Shown here piece by piece: positions 9,949 through 25,356 of a DNA stretch of 64,000 bases. Both the position numbers and the translations under genes were made by a program. The notes under the pieces were generated by a model, which ran no database searches, had not been told where the DNA came from, and was given only the letters and a program-made list of their open reading frames with translations. Numbering within the stretch: the stretch's first letter is position 1; every line of letters begins with the position of its first letter. The stretch comes from Microbacterium allomyrinae (GTDB lineage Bacteria > Actinomycetota > Actinomycetes > Actinomycetales > Microbacteriaceae): positions 62,001-126,000 of the forward strand of contig NZ_JAGTTN010000006.1 of NCBI RefSeq assembly GCF_020682705.1, written 5' to 3'.

Positions 9949-10036
9949 CGAGATCTCGATACGCTCGTTCCTCGCTACTCGATCTAGACCCGCCTCGCGT
10001 CAACGCTCGCTAGCGCTCGCATCGACCCGAGTCGCG
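9949..10036. repeat. Palindrome-rich intergenic element between rpoC and its terminator
   Basis: The sequence is built from short inverted words such as CTCGATACGCTCG followed by CTCGCTACTCGATC, then CGCTCGCTAGCGCTCG. This style of element ('TCGATACGCTCG...CTACTCGA') is familiar as a dispersed repeat in Microbacterium genomes; that is from memory, not shown by this window. It could be transcribed as part of the rpoC 3' end. Confidence 0.45.
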
Positions 10037-10037
10037 T

Positions 10038-13910
<3,873 letters not shown>

Positions 13911-13951
13911 TGGTTCTCCTGTGTCGGAATTCTGTTCGTTGCCTGGCCGGG

Positions 13952-17446
<3,495 letters not shown>

Positions 17447-17539
17447 GGGGATTACCTCCGTGGGCCCGTGTGGGGCTCGTTTCCTTGTTATCAGGTGGAG
17501 TGCTCGATCGTCCCCAAAGCCCGCGCGACACACCTCGCA

Positions 17540-17557
17540 TTCTCCGAGCTCGGAGAA
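17540..17557 (-). promoter_or_regulatory. 18-bp palindrome in rpoB leader
   Basis: A perfect 18-base palindrome lies in the middle of the untranslated leader of rpoB, about 95 nt before the start codon. It could be an operator or an RNA hairpin that influences leader transcription. Nothing shows which. Confidence 0.4.
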
Positions 17558-17623
17558 GCGGGGGGCGCAGGGCACAGCCGACCACCATATGAGGGCAGGG
17601 GGAATCCAAGAGCGCAACTACCT

Positions 17624-17652
17624 ACTATACGGGGGAGGTGGCGATCTGTCCA
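17624..17652 (-). promoter_or_regulatory. Sigma-70-type promoter of rpoBC
   Basis: On the minus strand TGGACA (17652-17647) is followed after exactly 17 bases by TATAGT (17629-17624). This is a near-consensus housekeeping promoter. Transcription would start near 17617, giving rpoB a leader of about 170 nt. Confidence 0.75.
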
Positions 17653-17661
17653 GCCGGATTC

Positions 17662-17690
17662 TTGAAATGTTCCGTGGGCTGCGGTATAAG
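17662..17690 (+). promoter_or_regulatory. Sigma-70-type promoter of the STAND/CHAT/caspase island
   Basis: TTGAAA (17662-17667) and TATAAG (17685-17690) are separated by exactly 17 bases, again near consensus. It points away from the rpoB promoter, and the two -35 boxes are only nine bases apart, so the two promoters share one short regulatory patch. Transcription would start near 17697. Confidence 0.7.
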
Positions 17691-17752
17691 GCCGCGATTG
17701 CGCGGTCTCATCGAGCCAAAGCATGGCGAGAACACGTCCAGAGGGCCATTAT

Positions 17753-20371
17753 GTGCACATGACTGGGGTACGACACCCCGTGATCCGCACTCCCGACCAG
17801 CGGATCCGGGTGTTCGTGAGTTCCACTTTGCGCGAGCTCGCTGGGGAGCGTCGCGCTGCTCGCGCTGCCATCGAGCGGATGCGGCTCGCCCCCGTCATGT
17901 TCGAGCTGGGCGCGCGGCCTCACCCGCCCCGCGAGCTCTACCGCTCCTACCTCGATCAGAGCGACGTGTTCGTCGGGATCTACGCCGAGAGCTACGGCTG
18001 GGTCGCTCCGGGTGAGGACGTGTCGGGTCTCGAGGACGAGTACGACCTCGCCCCGGCGTCGATGCCGAAGCTGATCTACATCAAGACGTCCGAGCGGCGC
18101 GACGAGCGACTGTCGCAGCTGATCGCCCGCATCCAGGCAGACGACACCGCGGCCTACCTGCACTTCGAGACCGCCGACGAGCTCGAGGAGCGGATCACCG
18201 GCGACCTCGCGACGCTCCTCGCCGAGCGGTTCGATCAGTCGCGCGGCGAGGACTCGCTCCTCACCGCCGAGCCGTCGCTCGCCGCGCGCATCCCCGCGCC
18301 CTATACCGAGACGATCGGCCGCGAGGGCGAGCTCGCCGAGATCCGCGCGCTGCTGGCCGGCGGCATCCACCGCGTCGTGAGCCTGATCGGGCCGGGCGGC
18401 ATCGGCAAGAGCCGGCTGGCGATCGAGGCAGCCCACGCGGATGCCGACCTGTTCCCCGACGGCACCTTCTTCGTTCCGCTCGAGGGCGTGCTCGAACCGG
18501 GACTGCTGCTGCCGACGATCGCGTACGTGCTCGGCATCCGCGACACCGGCGCGGCCGCGCTCGAGGAGCGCATCGCGCAGGCGCTCGGCGACCGGCACGT
18601 GCTCATCGTCCTCGACAACTTCGAGCAGATCATCGACGAGGCCCCCGTCCTGGTGCGGCTGTACACCCTGGCCCCGCGGGCGTGCTTCCTGGTGACCAGC
18701 CGGAGCGTCCTGCGCATCCGCGGCGAGCAGGTGTTCGACGTCGAGTCGCTGCAGACGCCCGAGACCGATGCGCCGATCACCCTCGCCCAGGCGCTCGCCT
18801 CCGCCGCGTGCGTGCTGTTCGCCGAGCGCGCGGAGGCTGCGCAGCCGGGCTTCGCGCTCACCGCCGACAACGCGCGCGACGTCATCGACATCTGCCGGCG
18901 CCTGGACGGCCTTCCGCTGGCGATCGAACTCGCGGCGGCGAAGATCCGGCTCCTGTCGCCGCATGACATCGCCCAGCGGCTGGAGCGGAGCCTGCCGCTG
19001 CTGTCGAGCGCCGCCCGCGACCTCCCCGATCGCCATCGCACGATGGGGGCGACCATCGACTGGAGCGTCGGACTCCTGACCGATGTACAGCGCGACATGC
19101 TGCAGGATCTCGGAGTCTTCGCGGCGAGGTTCACCCTCGAGGCGGTCGAGTCCGTCGGGAGCGGACGGTCGTGGGGCGACGACGCGATCGAGACGCTCGC
19201 CGCGCTGATCGACGCATCCCTGGTGCAGCGGATCGACTCGGCGGGACGCTCCGTGTTCTCCCTCCTGGCCATCGTGCGCGAATACGCGATCGACGCGCTG
19301 GAGGCCCGAGGCGAGGCGGATGCGATGCGGATCGCACACGCCGACTACTACCTCGGACTCGTCCGCCGCGTCTCCCCCCGGCTGCGCGGCGCAGCGCAGG
19401 TGGATGCGGTCGCCGAACTCGGTCTCGAAGTGCCGAACCTGCGTGCCGCCGCCCGTCACCTCGTCCTCACGGATCGACTCGACGACGCGGGCGACTTCGC
19501 CTGGACGCTGCTGGCGTACTGGTGGATCTCGGGATACTTCGCCGACGTCAGCCTGTGGATGCTCGAGCTGCGGGCGAAGGAGGGGGCGATCACTGAGCGC
19601 ACCCTCGCCATCGCCACCTTCTTCCCGCTGTGGGCCGAGATGTGGCAGCGCCCGAGCGATCAGGTGGTCGCCGGGCTCGGCGAGTGCGTGCGGCTGTTCA
19701 CGATCAGCGGCGACGAGCAGGCCGCCGCGATGACGCTGGCCGCACGCGCCTCGACGCGGCTGCAGTTCCCCGACCTCGATCCGGCGCTGGCCAGGACGGA
19801 GCTCGACGACGCCACCGAGCGGCTCCACGCCCTCGGCGACGGCTGGGGCGAGGCGCTCGCCGAGGTCGCGCTCGGCCTGCTCGGCGTGGTGCGGCGCGAC
19901 ATCGCCGAGGCCCTCGCCCACTTCGACCGCTCGATCGAGATCGCAGACGCCTGCCAGGACCCGTTCACGCGAGTCGTGGCGGGGAACAACCGCGCCCGGG
20001 TGTACTTCGCCATGGGCGACCTCGACGCGTCCGAGCGGGAATTCCTCCTGACGCTGCGCCTGTCCACGCGTCTGCACTTCGTGGAGGGCGCCGCGTACGG
20101 CATCGAGGGGATCTGCGCCATCGCCGCCGTCCGCGGCGAGGCGTGGCGGGCCGGCGCCCTCGCCGCGGTCGCCGCGACCATCCGCGAGACCACCGGCCTG
20201 TTCGACGTCGAGGGGTTCGCGGTGTACCTCGAGCCGCTCGCCGCTTTGCGGGAGACCGACCCCGACGGTGTCGCCGAGGGCGAGCGCGCGGGCGTCGAGC
20301 TGAGCCTGTCGCAGGCGGTCCGGCTCGCACTGCCCGACGCCGACCTCGAGGAGGCGGTGGCGGCATGGTGA
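17753..20371 (+). CDS. DUF4062-STAND (NB-ARC) ATPase with TPR-like C-terminus, copy 1
   Basis: The protein has 872 residues. Residues about 15-130 match DUF4062, with the VFVSST strand, conserved RELYRSYL and the SDVFVGIY strand; this TIR-like fold occurs at the N-terminus of many NLR-type proteins. A STAND ATPase follows: Walker A GPGGIGKS at 213-220, Walker B VLIVLDNFEQ near 284-293, an SR sensor in VTSRS, and the GLPLAIELAA motif near 386. The C-terminal half is helical and resembles the winged-helix plus TPR arms of AfsR/MalT-type regulators. I chose GTG 17753 because GAGGG lies upstream and the N-terminus then matches copy 2 in length; ATG 17723 and 17759 are alternatives. A likely role is a nucleotide-gated sensor or switch. 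No DNA-binding domain is obvious. Confidence 0.88.
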   Translation: MHMTGVRHPVIRTPDQRIRVFVSSTLRELAGERRAARAAIERMRLAPVMFELGARPHPPRELYRSYLDQSDVFVGIYAESYGWVAPGEDVSGLEDEYDLAPASMPKLIYIKTSERRDERLSQLIARIQADDTAAYLHFETADELEERITGDLATLLAERFDQSRGEDSLLTAEPSLAARIPAPYTETIGREGELAEIRALLAGGIHRVVSLIGPGGIGKSRLAIEAAHADADLFPDGTFFVPLEGVLEPGLLLPTIAYVLGIRDTGAAALEERIAQALGDRHVLIVLDNFEQIIDEAPVLVRLYTLAPRACFLVTSRSVLRIRGEQVFDVESLQTPETDAPITLAQALASAACVLFAERAEAAQPGFALTADNARDVIDICRRLDGLPLAIELAAAKIRLLSPHDIAQRLERSLPLLSSAARDLPDRHRTMGATIDWSVGLLTDVQRDMLQDLGVFAARFTLEAVESVGSGRSWGDDAIETLAALIDASLVQRIDSAGRSVFSLLAIVREYAIDALEARGEADAMRIAHADYYLGLVRRVSPRLRGAAQVDAVAELGLEVPNLRAAARHLVLTDRLDDAGDFAWTLLAYWWISGYFADVSLWMLELRAKEGAITERTLAIATFFPLWAEMWQRPSDQVVAGLGECVRLFTISGDEQAAAMTLAARASTRLQFPDLDPALARTELDDATERLHALGDGWGEALAEVALGLLGVVRRDIAEALAHFDRSIEIADACQDPFTRVVAGNNRARVYFAMGDLDASEREFLLTLRLSTRLHFVEGAAYGIEGICAIAAVRGEAWRAGALAAVAATIRETTGLFDVEGFAVYLEPLAALRETDPDGVAEGERAGVELSLSQAVRLALPDADLEEAVAAW

Positions 20372-22998
20372 CGCCTCATATGCACCGCAGCGTCATCCGC
20401 ACCCCCGATCAGCGGATACGGGTGTTCGTGAGCTCCACGCTGCGAGAGCTCGCCGTGGAGCGCGCGGCGGTGAAGGCCGCCATCGAACGCCTCCGGCTGG
20501 CGCCAGTGATGTTCGAATTGGGGGCCCGGCCGCATCCCCCGCGAGAGCTCTACCGGTCGTATCTCGCACAGAGCGACGTGTTCGTCGGCATCTACGGGGC
20601 GAGCTACGGCTGGGTCGCTCCCGACGAGGAGGTCTCGGGGCTCGAGGACGAGTACAACCTCGCCCCCGCGACCATGCCGAAGCTCATCTACATCAAGTCC
20701 ACCGAGCAGCGCGATGAGCGCCTCGCCGACCTCATCGCGCGCATCCAATCCGACGACACCGCGGCGTACCTGCACTTCGAGACGGCCGACGACCTGCAGG
20801 ATCAGGTCGCCGGAGATCTCGCGACGCTGCTCGCCGAGCGCTTCGACGAATCACGGATCGACGGCGATGCCGAAGAGAGCGCCGCATCGCTGGTCGGCCG
20901 CATCCCCGTGCCCTACACGACCACCATCGGCCGCGACCGCGACATCGAAGCCGTGCGGAACCTGCTCGCCCGCGGCACCGACCGCGTGGTGAGCCTCATC
21001 GGTCCCGGCGGCATCGGCAAGAGCCGCCTCGCGATCGAGACGGCATTCGCCTGCGAGGACCTCTTTCCCGACGGCGTGTACTTCGTCCTGCTCGAAGGCG
21101 TGCTCGAGCACGGACTGCTGCTTCCGACGATCGCGTATCACCTCGGCATCCGCGACAACGGCGAAGCCGCACTCGAAGAACGCATCGCGCACGCCCTCGC
21201 GGGCCGCCGGGTGCTGGTCGTCCTCGACAACTTCGAGCAGATCGTGGATGCCGCGCCCGTGCTCGTCCGGCTGTACACCGTCGCGCCGACGGCGACGTTC
21301 CTCGTCACCAGCCGCATCGTGCTGCGCATCCGCGGCGAACGCGTCTACGAGGTGCCCACGCTCTCGACTCCGCCCGACAACGCGCCGGCGAGCCTGGATC
21401 GCACCACCCGCTCCGCGGCGGTCGCGCTGTTCGTCGATCGGGCGCAGGCGATCGATCCGCGTTTCGACGTCACCGGCGACAACGCGAACGACCTGGCCGA
21501 CATCTGCCGGACGCTGGAGGGACTGCCGCTGGCGATCGAGCTCGCCGCCGCGAAGGTGCGGATCCTGACTCCCGCGGGGATCGCACAGCGTCTCGGGCAG
21601 AGTCTCCCGCTGCTCACCGCAGCGGTGCGCGACCTTCCCGAGCGGCACCGCACGATGCGCGCGACGATCGATTGGAGCGTGAGCCTGCTGCCGGATTCGC
21701 AGCGCGATCTGCTGGAGGATCTGGGCGTGTTCGCCACCCGCTTCACCCTCGACGCGGTGGAGGCGCTCGGCCACGGGCGCTCGTGGGACGGCCAGACCAT
21801 CGATGCCCTCGCCGCACTCGTGGACGGTTCGCTGGTGAAGCAGTTCGAGATGGGCGGACGCCGGGTCTTCTCGCTGCTCGCGATCGTTCGCGAGTACTCG
21901 ATCGGACGCCTCAAGGCCCGCGGCGACGCGGCACGGGTGCGGGTGGCGCACGCGGACTACTACCGCGATCTCGTCCAGCGCATCGCTCCCGACCTCGGCG
22001 GCCCGGGGCAGGCCGACGCCGTCGCCCACCTCGGGTTGGAACTGCCCAATCTGCGCGCCGCGGTGCGCCACCTCGTCTACACGAACCGCCTCGACGACGC
22101 CGGCGACTTCGCCTGGAGCCTGCTGATCTACTGGTGGATCTCCGGCTTCTTCGCCGAGGTGCGCCTGTGGATGCTCGAGCTGCTCGAGAAGCAGCACGAG
22201 CAGCCGATCTCGCAGCATACGCGCGCGATCGCCTGGTTCTTCGCGCTGTGGGGCGAGATGTGGCAGCGTCCCAGCGAGCAGGTCGTGGCGGGGCTGGGCG
22301 AATGCGTGCGGCTGTTCACCGAGAGCGGCGATGCGGATGCCGCGGCCATGGCGCTCGCCGCGCGCGCGACGGCGCGCGTGCAGCTGTCGGATCCGGACGC
22401 CGACAAGGCGGAGGCCGAACTCAGGGAAGCGGTCGTGAGGCTGCGCGAGCACGGCAACCACTGGGCCGAGGCGATCACCGAGGTGTCGCTGGGCAGGCTG
22501 GCGTGGGTGCGGGGCTCGACGGCGGATGCCCTTGCGCACTTCGACCGCGCGACCAGCGTCGCCGAGGCCGGCGGCGACCTGTTCACGACGTCGGTGGCCG
22601 GAAACCTGCGCTCGCGGCTGAACTTCCAGCTCGGCAGGTTCGAGGCGGCCGAGCACGAGTTCCTGCGGACGCTCCTGCTGTCGGTGCGTCTGCACTACGA
22701 AGAGGGCATCGCGTACGGCCTGGAGGGCGTGTGCGCGGTCGCCGCGGCGCACGGTGAAGCGTGGCGGGCGGCAGCTCTGGCGGTATCGGCCGGGGTGATC
22801 CGCCGGCGCATCGGCATCTTCGACGTCGAAGCGTTCACCGTCCACACGCCCTACCTCGACATCCTGCGTGGGCGGGATCCCGCGAGCGTCGCCGCGGGCG
22901 AAGCGGCCGGGGCCGAGCTGACGGTGGCGGAGGCCGTGCTGCTCGCACTCCCCGAATCCGAGCACGAGGCCGTGGCCGAGGCGCTGCGGGGCTGGTGA
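20365..22998 (+). CDS. DUF4062-STAND (NB-ARC) ATPase with TPR-like C-terminus, copy 2
   Basis: This 877-residue paralog of the preceding gene has the same order of parts and well over half identical residues by eye. DUF4062 lies at about 15-130, the P-loop GPGGIGKS at 213-220, Walker B VLVVLDNFEQ follows, then GLPLAIELAA and a helical repeat arm. Its ATG sits inside the last codons of copy 1 (ATGGTGA overlap), so the two are translationally coupled. Divergence is greatest in the C-terminal repeats, the part expected to sense a ligand or protein. The two could form a hetero-oligomer or recognise different triggers (inference). Confidence 0.88.
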   Translation: MVTPHMHRSVIRTPDQRIRVFVSSTLRELAVERAAVKAAIERLRLAPVMFELGARPHPPRELYRSYLAQSDVFVGIYGASYGWVAPDEEVSGLEDEYNLAPATMPKLIYIKSTEQRDERLADLIARIQSDDTAAYLHFETADDLQDQVAGDLATLLAERFDESRIDGDAEESAASLVGRIPVPYTTTIGRDRDIEAVRNLLARGTDRVVSLIGPGGIGKSRLAIETAFACEDLFPDGVYFVLLEGVLEHGLLLPTIAYHLGIRDNGEAALEERIAHALAGRRVLVVLDNFEQIVDAAPVLVRLYTVAPTATFLVTSRIVLRIRGERVYEVPTLSTPPDNAPASLDRTTRSAAVALFVDRAQAIDPRFDVTGDNANDLADICRTLEGLPLAIELAAAKVRILTPAGIAQRLGQSLPLLTAAVRDLPERHRTMRATIDWSVSLLPDSQRDLLEDLGVFATRFTLDAVEALGHGRSWDGQTIDALAALVDGSLVKQFEMGGRRVFSLLAIVREYSIGRLKARGDAARVRVAHADYYRDLVQRIAPDLGGPGQADAVAHLGLELPNLRAAVRHLVYTNRLDDAGDFAWSLLIYWWISGFFAEVRLWMLELLEKQHEQPISQHTRAIAWFFALWGEMWQRPSEQVVAGLGECVRLFTESGDADAAAMALAARATARVQLSDPDADKAEAELREAVVRLREHGNHWAEAITEVSLGRLAWVRGSTADALAHFDRATSVAEAGGDLFTTSVAGNLRSRLNFQLGRFEAAEHEFLRTLLLSVRLHYEEGIAYGLEGVCAVAAAHGEAWRAAALAVSAGVIRRRIGIFDVEAFTVHTPYLDILRGRDPASVAAGEAAGAELTVAEAVLLALPESEHEAVAEALRGW

Positions 22999-23166
22999 CA
23001 GCGGGGCGGGTTCCGGGGCGCCGCGGCATCCGCTCGTATCAATCGCCGCCTCGCGGGCTCTGGTGGGGTGAGGGGCGCGCTCATATGCTGTGCACGAACC
23101 GCGCTCCTCGGGTTCACGTGGCGATGGGTCCATCCGGTGGTCGGACACCGGTGCGAGGGGGTCGAG

Positions 23167-25338
23167 ATGACTCGTGGGTCGAGCCTGCCGCGCGCCGTCG
23201 TCGAGGTCGACGGCGCGGACCTCGAGGTGCGGATCGATCCGGCACCGCCGGATTCGGAGACGAATGAGTTCGGCATCCGAATGCTGGCGGATGTCGTGGT
23301 GAGAGCCCGGGAGGACACCGTCGCGACCGTGCGGGTGCGCGGGAGCGACGAGTTCCACTACGCGGCGATCGTGATGCGCGCCATGGCGGGCGAGCTGGTG
23401 CACCTCGAGCGGGACGACGGTACATTCACCGCCCGGATCGCCGTTCCCGCCGGAGCGACGCTGCATCTGACGGTGGTCTCGAGCGAGTTCGAGACCGGCA
23501 TCGCGTGGCTGGAGCACCGGGTCGGGCAGGGCGGCATGGGCATGGGCGGCGGCCGCGAGGTCCAGATGGTGGACGACGTGGTCGCGATCGACAGCGACGG
23601 AATGCTCGAGGCGATCCCCCTTCCCCCTCCTGCCGCCGAGGCACCCGCGTTCGACCTCGACGAGGCGATGGCGGGCGAGGACGCGATGGCGGCTGATGAC
23701 GCGGGGGCGGGCGAGGGCGGTGAGCCTGCGATGCCCGTTCCGGCCGGGCCGCCCGCGCCTGCCCCGCCGGCTGCGCCCGCCGAGCCCGCGGTGGCGAACG
23801 TCCTCGCGGAGATGCCGGCGCGGGTGCGGCGCGAGGCCGAGTTCGTGCTCTTCGTGCGCCTCTCACGCGAGAAGCTGCTCGCCGCGCAGGGCATGGCCGT
23901 CGGCAAGGCGGTCGTCCCGGTCGACGCGGGGCGCGACATCCGGATCGCGGTGAGTCTGCGAGGCATGGAGTTCGCCCCGGGTCAGGATCCCGCGGTCGAT
24001 GTGCGGCTGCCCGCGCCGGGCGCGCCGCCGCTCGACGTGCCGTTCCGGATCATCCCCGCCGACGAAGGCCGCGGCCACGTCTCGGTCGCGGTGACCCAGC
24101 CGCCGGTCGCGACGCCGCTCGCCACCATCAAACTGAGCGCGTCGATCGTCGATCCCGACGACGACGGAGACGGGCAGCTGCGGGCGGATGAGCCGCTCAC
24201 CGCCGAGGCGTCCCTCGTCGCGGCCCCCCGTGAACTCGCGTCGCTGCCGACCATCTCGATCGAAGAGGCCTACGCGCGGCGGAAGTCGCACCTGCGGATC
24301 ACCGCCACCGTCGGCGACAGGACGGCGACGCACATCGTCGAGATCGAGAAGGCCCGGTTCATCGACGACGTCTACAGCGATGTCGCGCGGATCCGTCGCG
24401 ATCTCGGCAATCGCCGCGATGCCGCATCCGTCGCCGATGCCCGCAGCGCCCTGCGCGACGTCGGCTCGCGCATCGCCGAGCGCCTTCTCGGCGGCGATGT
24501 CGGAGCACTGCTGTGGCGTCGCCGGCAGCGGCTGTCGCGCCTGGTGGTCCAGAGCTCCGGCGAAGTCGACATCCCCTGGGAGATCGTCCACCTCGTCCCC
24601 CCGGAAGGGCAGCCGGGGGACTCGCACACCCACTTCCTCGGCGACAAGGGCCTCACCCGCTGGGTCTACGACACGGCTCGCCCGATCGAAGTGCCCGTGC
24701 GGACGGCGCGCGTCGTCGCCGTGGCCCCCGAGTACGCCGACCCCGGGCTCCAGCTCGCACGGACGCAGGAAGAGGTCAAGGCGCTGCGCACCGAACTGGG
24801 CGAGGACGGGCGCACCGCCGCGACGCCGGCGGAGCTCAGCGCGCTGCTCACCGAGGGCGTCGACCTCGTCCACTTCGCGGGCCACGGGCGGTGGCGCGAG
24901 GGTGAGCCGAGCGGTCAGGAGATCGCCTTCGCCCAGTTCATCGAGGCGCAGGACGACGGCTCGGCGTCGTATCGCGACGTCGACGCGCGGCGGGACCTGC
25001 CCGAGCTCGACGACCCGTCGAAGGCGAGGTCGACGCCGTTCGTGTTCCTCAGCGCCTGCGATGTCGGGCGCCTGCGCTCGGGATCGACCGGGCTCGGCGG
25101 ATTCGCCGAGGTGTTCCTGCGCGGAGGAGTCGGCGTGTTCATCGGCTGCAGCTGGGCCGTGCAGGACGACGCCGCATCCGCCTTCGTCCGGGCCTTCTAC
25201 CGCGAGGCGTTCCGCGACGGCGCGACGCTGGGCGACGCCACGCTCGCCGCACGCCGCGCCGCGCACCGGGCGGGCGACCTGAACGCACTGGCCTTCACCG
25301 TGTTCGCCGATCCGCGCGCACGTCTCGTTCGACAGTGA
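23167..25338 (+). CDS. CHAT-domain caspase-like protease
   Basis: The protein has 723 residues. The C-terminal third is a CHAT peptidase: VHFAGHG with catalytic His573, and LSACDVG with catalytic Cys631, preceded by the usual DIPWEIVHL segment and followed by the GGVGVFIGCSWAVQD strand. The N-terminal 120 residues form a beta-rich domain I do not recognise. Residues about 120-215 are a Gly/Ala/Pro/acid-rich linker, and a second beta-rich region spans about 220-400. There is no signal peptide, so action is probably cytoplasmic. I chose ATG 23167 for the GAGGGGG five bases upstream. It lies 168 nt after the second STAND gene and 18 nt before the hydrolase-metacaspase gene, so it probably acts as an effector protease with them. 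Confidence 0.88.
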   Translation: MTRGSSLPRAVVEVDGADLEVRIDPAPPDSETNEFGIRMLADVVVRAREDTVATVRVRGSDEFHYAAIVMRAMAGELVHLERDDGTFTARIAVPAGATLHLTVVSSEFETGIAWLEHRVGQGGMGMGGGREVQMVDDVVAIDSDGMLEAIPLPPPAAEAPAFDLDEAMAGEDAMAADDAGAGEGGEPAMPVPAGPPAPAPPAAPAEPAVANVLAEMPARVRREAEFVLFVRLSREKLLAAQGMAVGKAVVPVDAGRDIRIAVSLRGMEFAPGQDPAVDVRLPAPGAPPLDVPFRIIPADEGRGHVSVAVTQPPVATPLATIKLSASIVDPDDDGDGQLRADEPLTAEASLVAAPRELASLPTISIEEAYARRKSHLRITATVGDRTATHIVEIEKARFIDDVYSDVARIRRDLGNRRDAASVADARSALRDVGSRIAERLLGGDVGALLWRRRQRLSRLVVQSSGEVDIPWEIVHLVPPEGQPGDSHTHFLGDKGLTRWVYDTARPIEVPVRTARVVAVAPEYADPGLQLARTQEEVKALRTELGEDGRTAATPAELSALLTEGVDLVHFAGHGRWREGEPSGQEIAFAQFIEAQDDGSASYRDVDARRDLPELDDPSKARSTPFVFLSACDVGRLRSGSTGLGGFAEVFLRGGVGVFIGCSWAVQDDAASAFVRAFYREAFRDGATLGDATLAARRAAHRAGDLNALAFTVFADPRARLVRQ

Positions 25339-25356
25339 TCTCGAGAGGACCACGCC

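Noticed and set aside
17708..20077. A 789-codon minus-strand frame opposite the first STAND gene, and similar frames at 20851-23517 and 23863-26157
   Set aside because: All are antisense to clear domain-bearing genes, with Arg/Gly/Ala-rich composition and no recognisable motif.
17753..22998. Calling the two STAND proteins transcription regulators of the AfsR/MalT type
   Set aside because: The ATPase and repeat arm resemble them, but the N-terminus is DUF4062 rather than a DNA-binding domain, and no C-terminal LuxR helix-turn-helix is visible.
22999..23166. A separate promoter for the CHAT gene (TATGCT near 23084)
   Set aside because: A TANNNT hexamer is present, but I find no convincing -35 box at 16-18 bases, so it is left unannotated although an internal promoter is possible.
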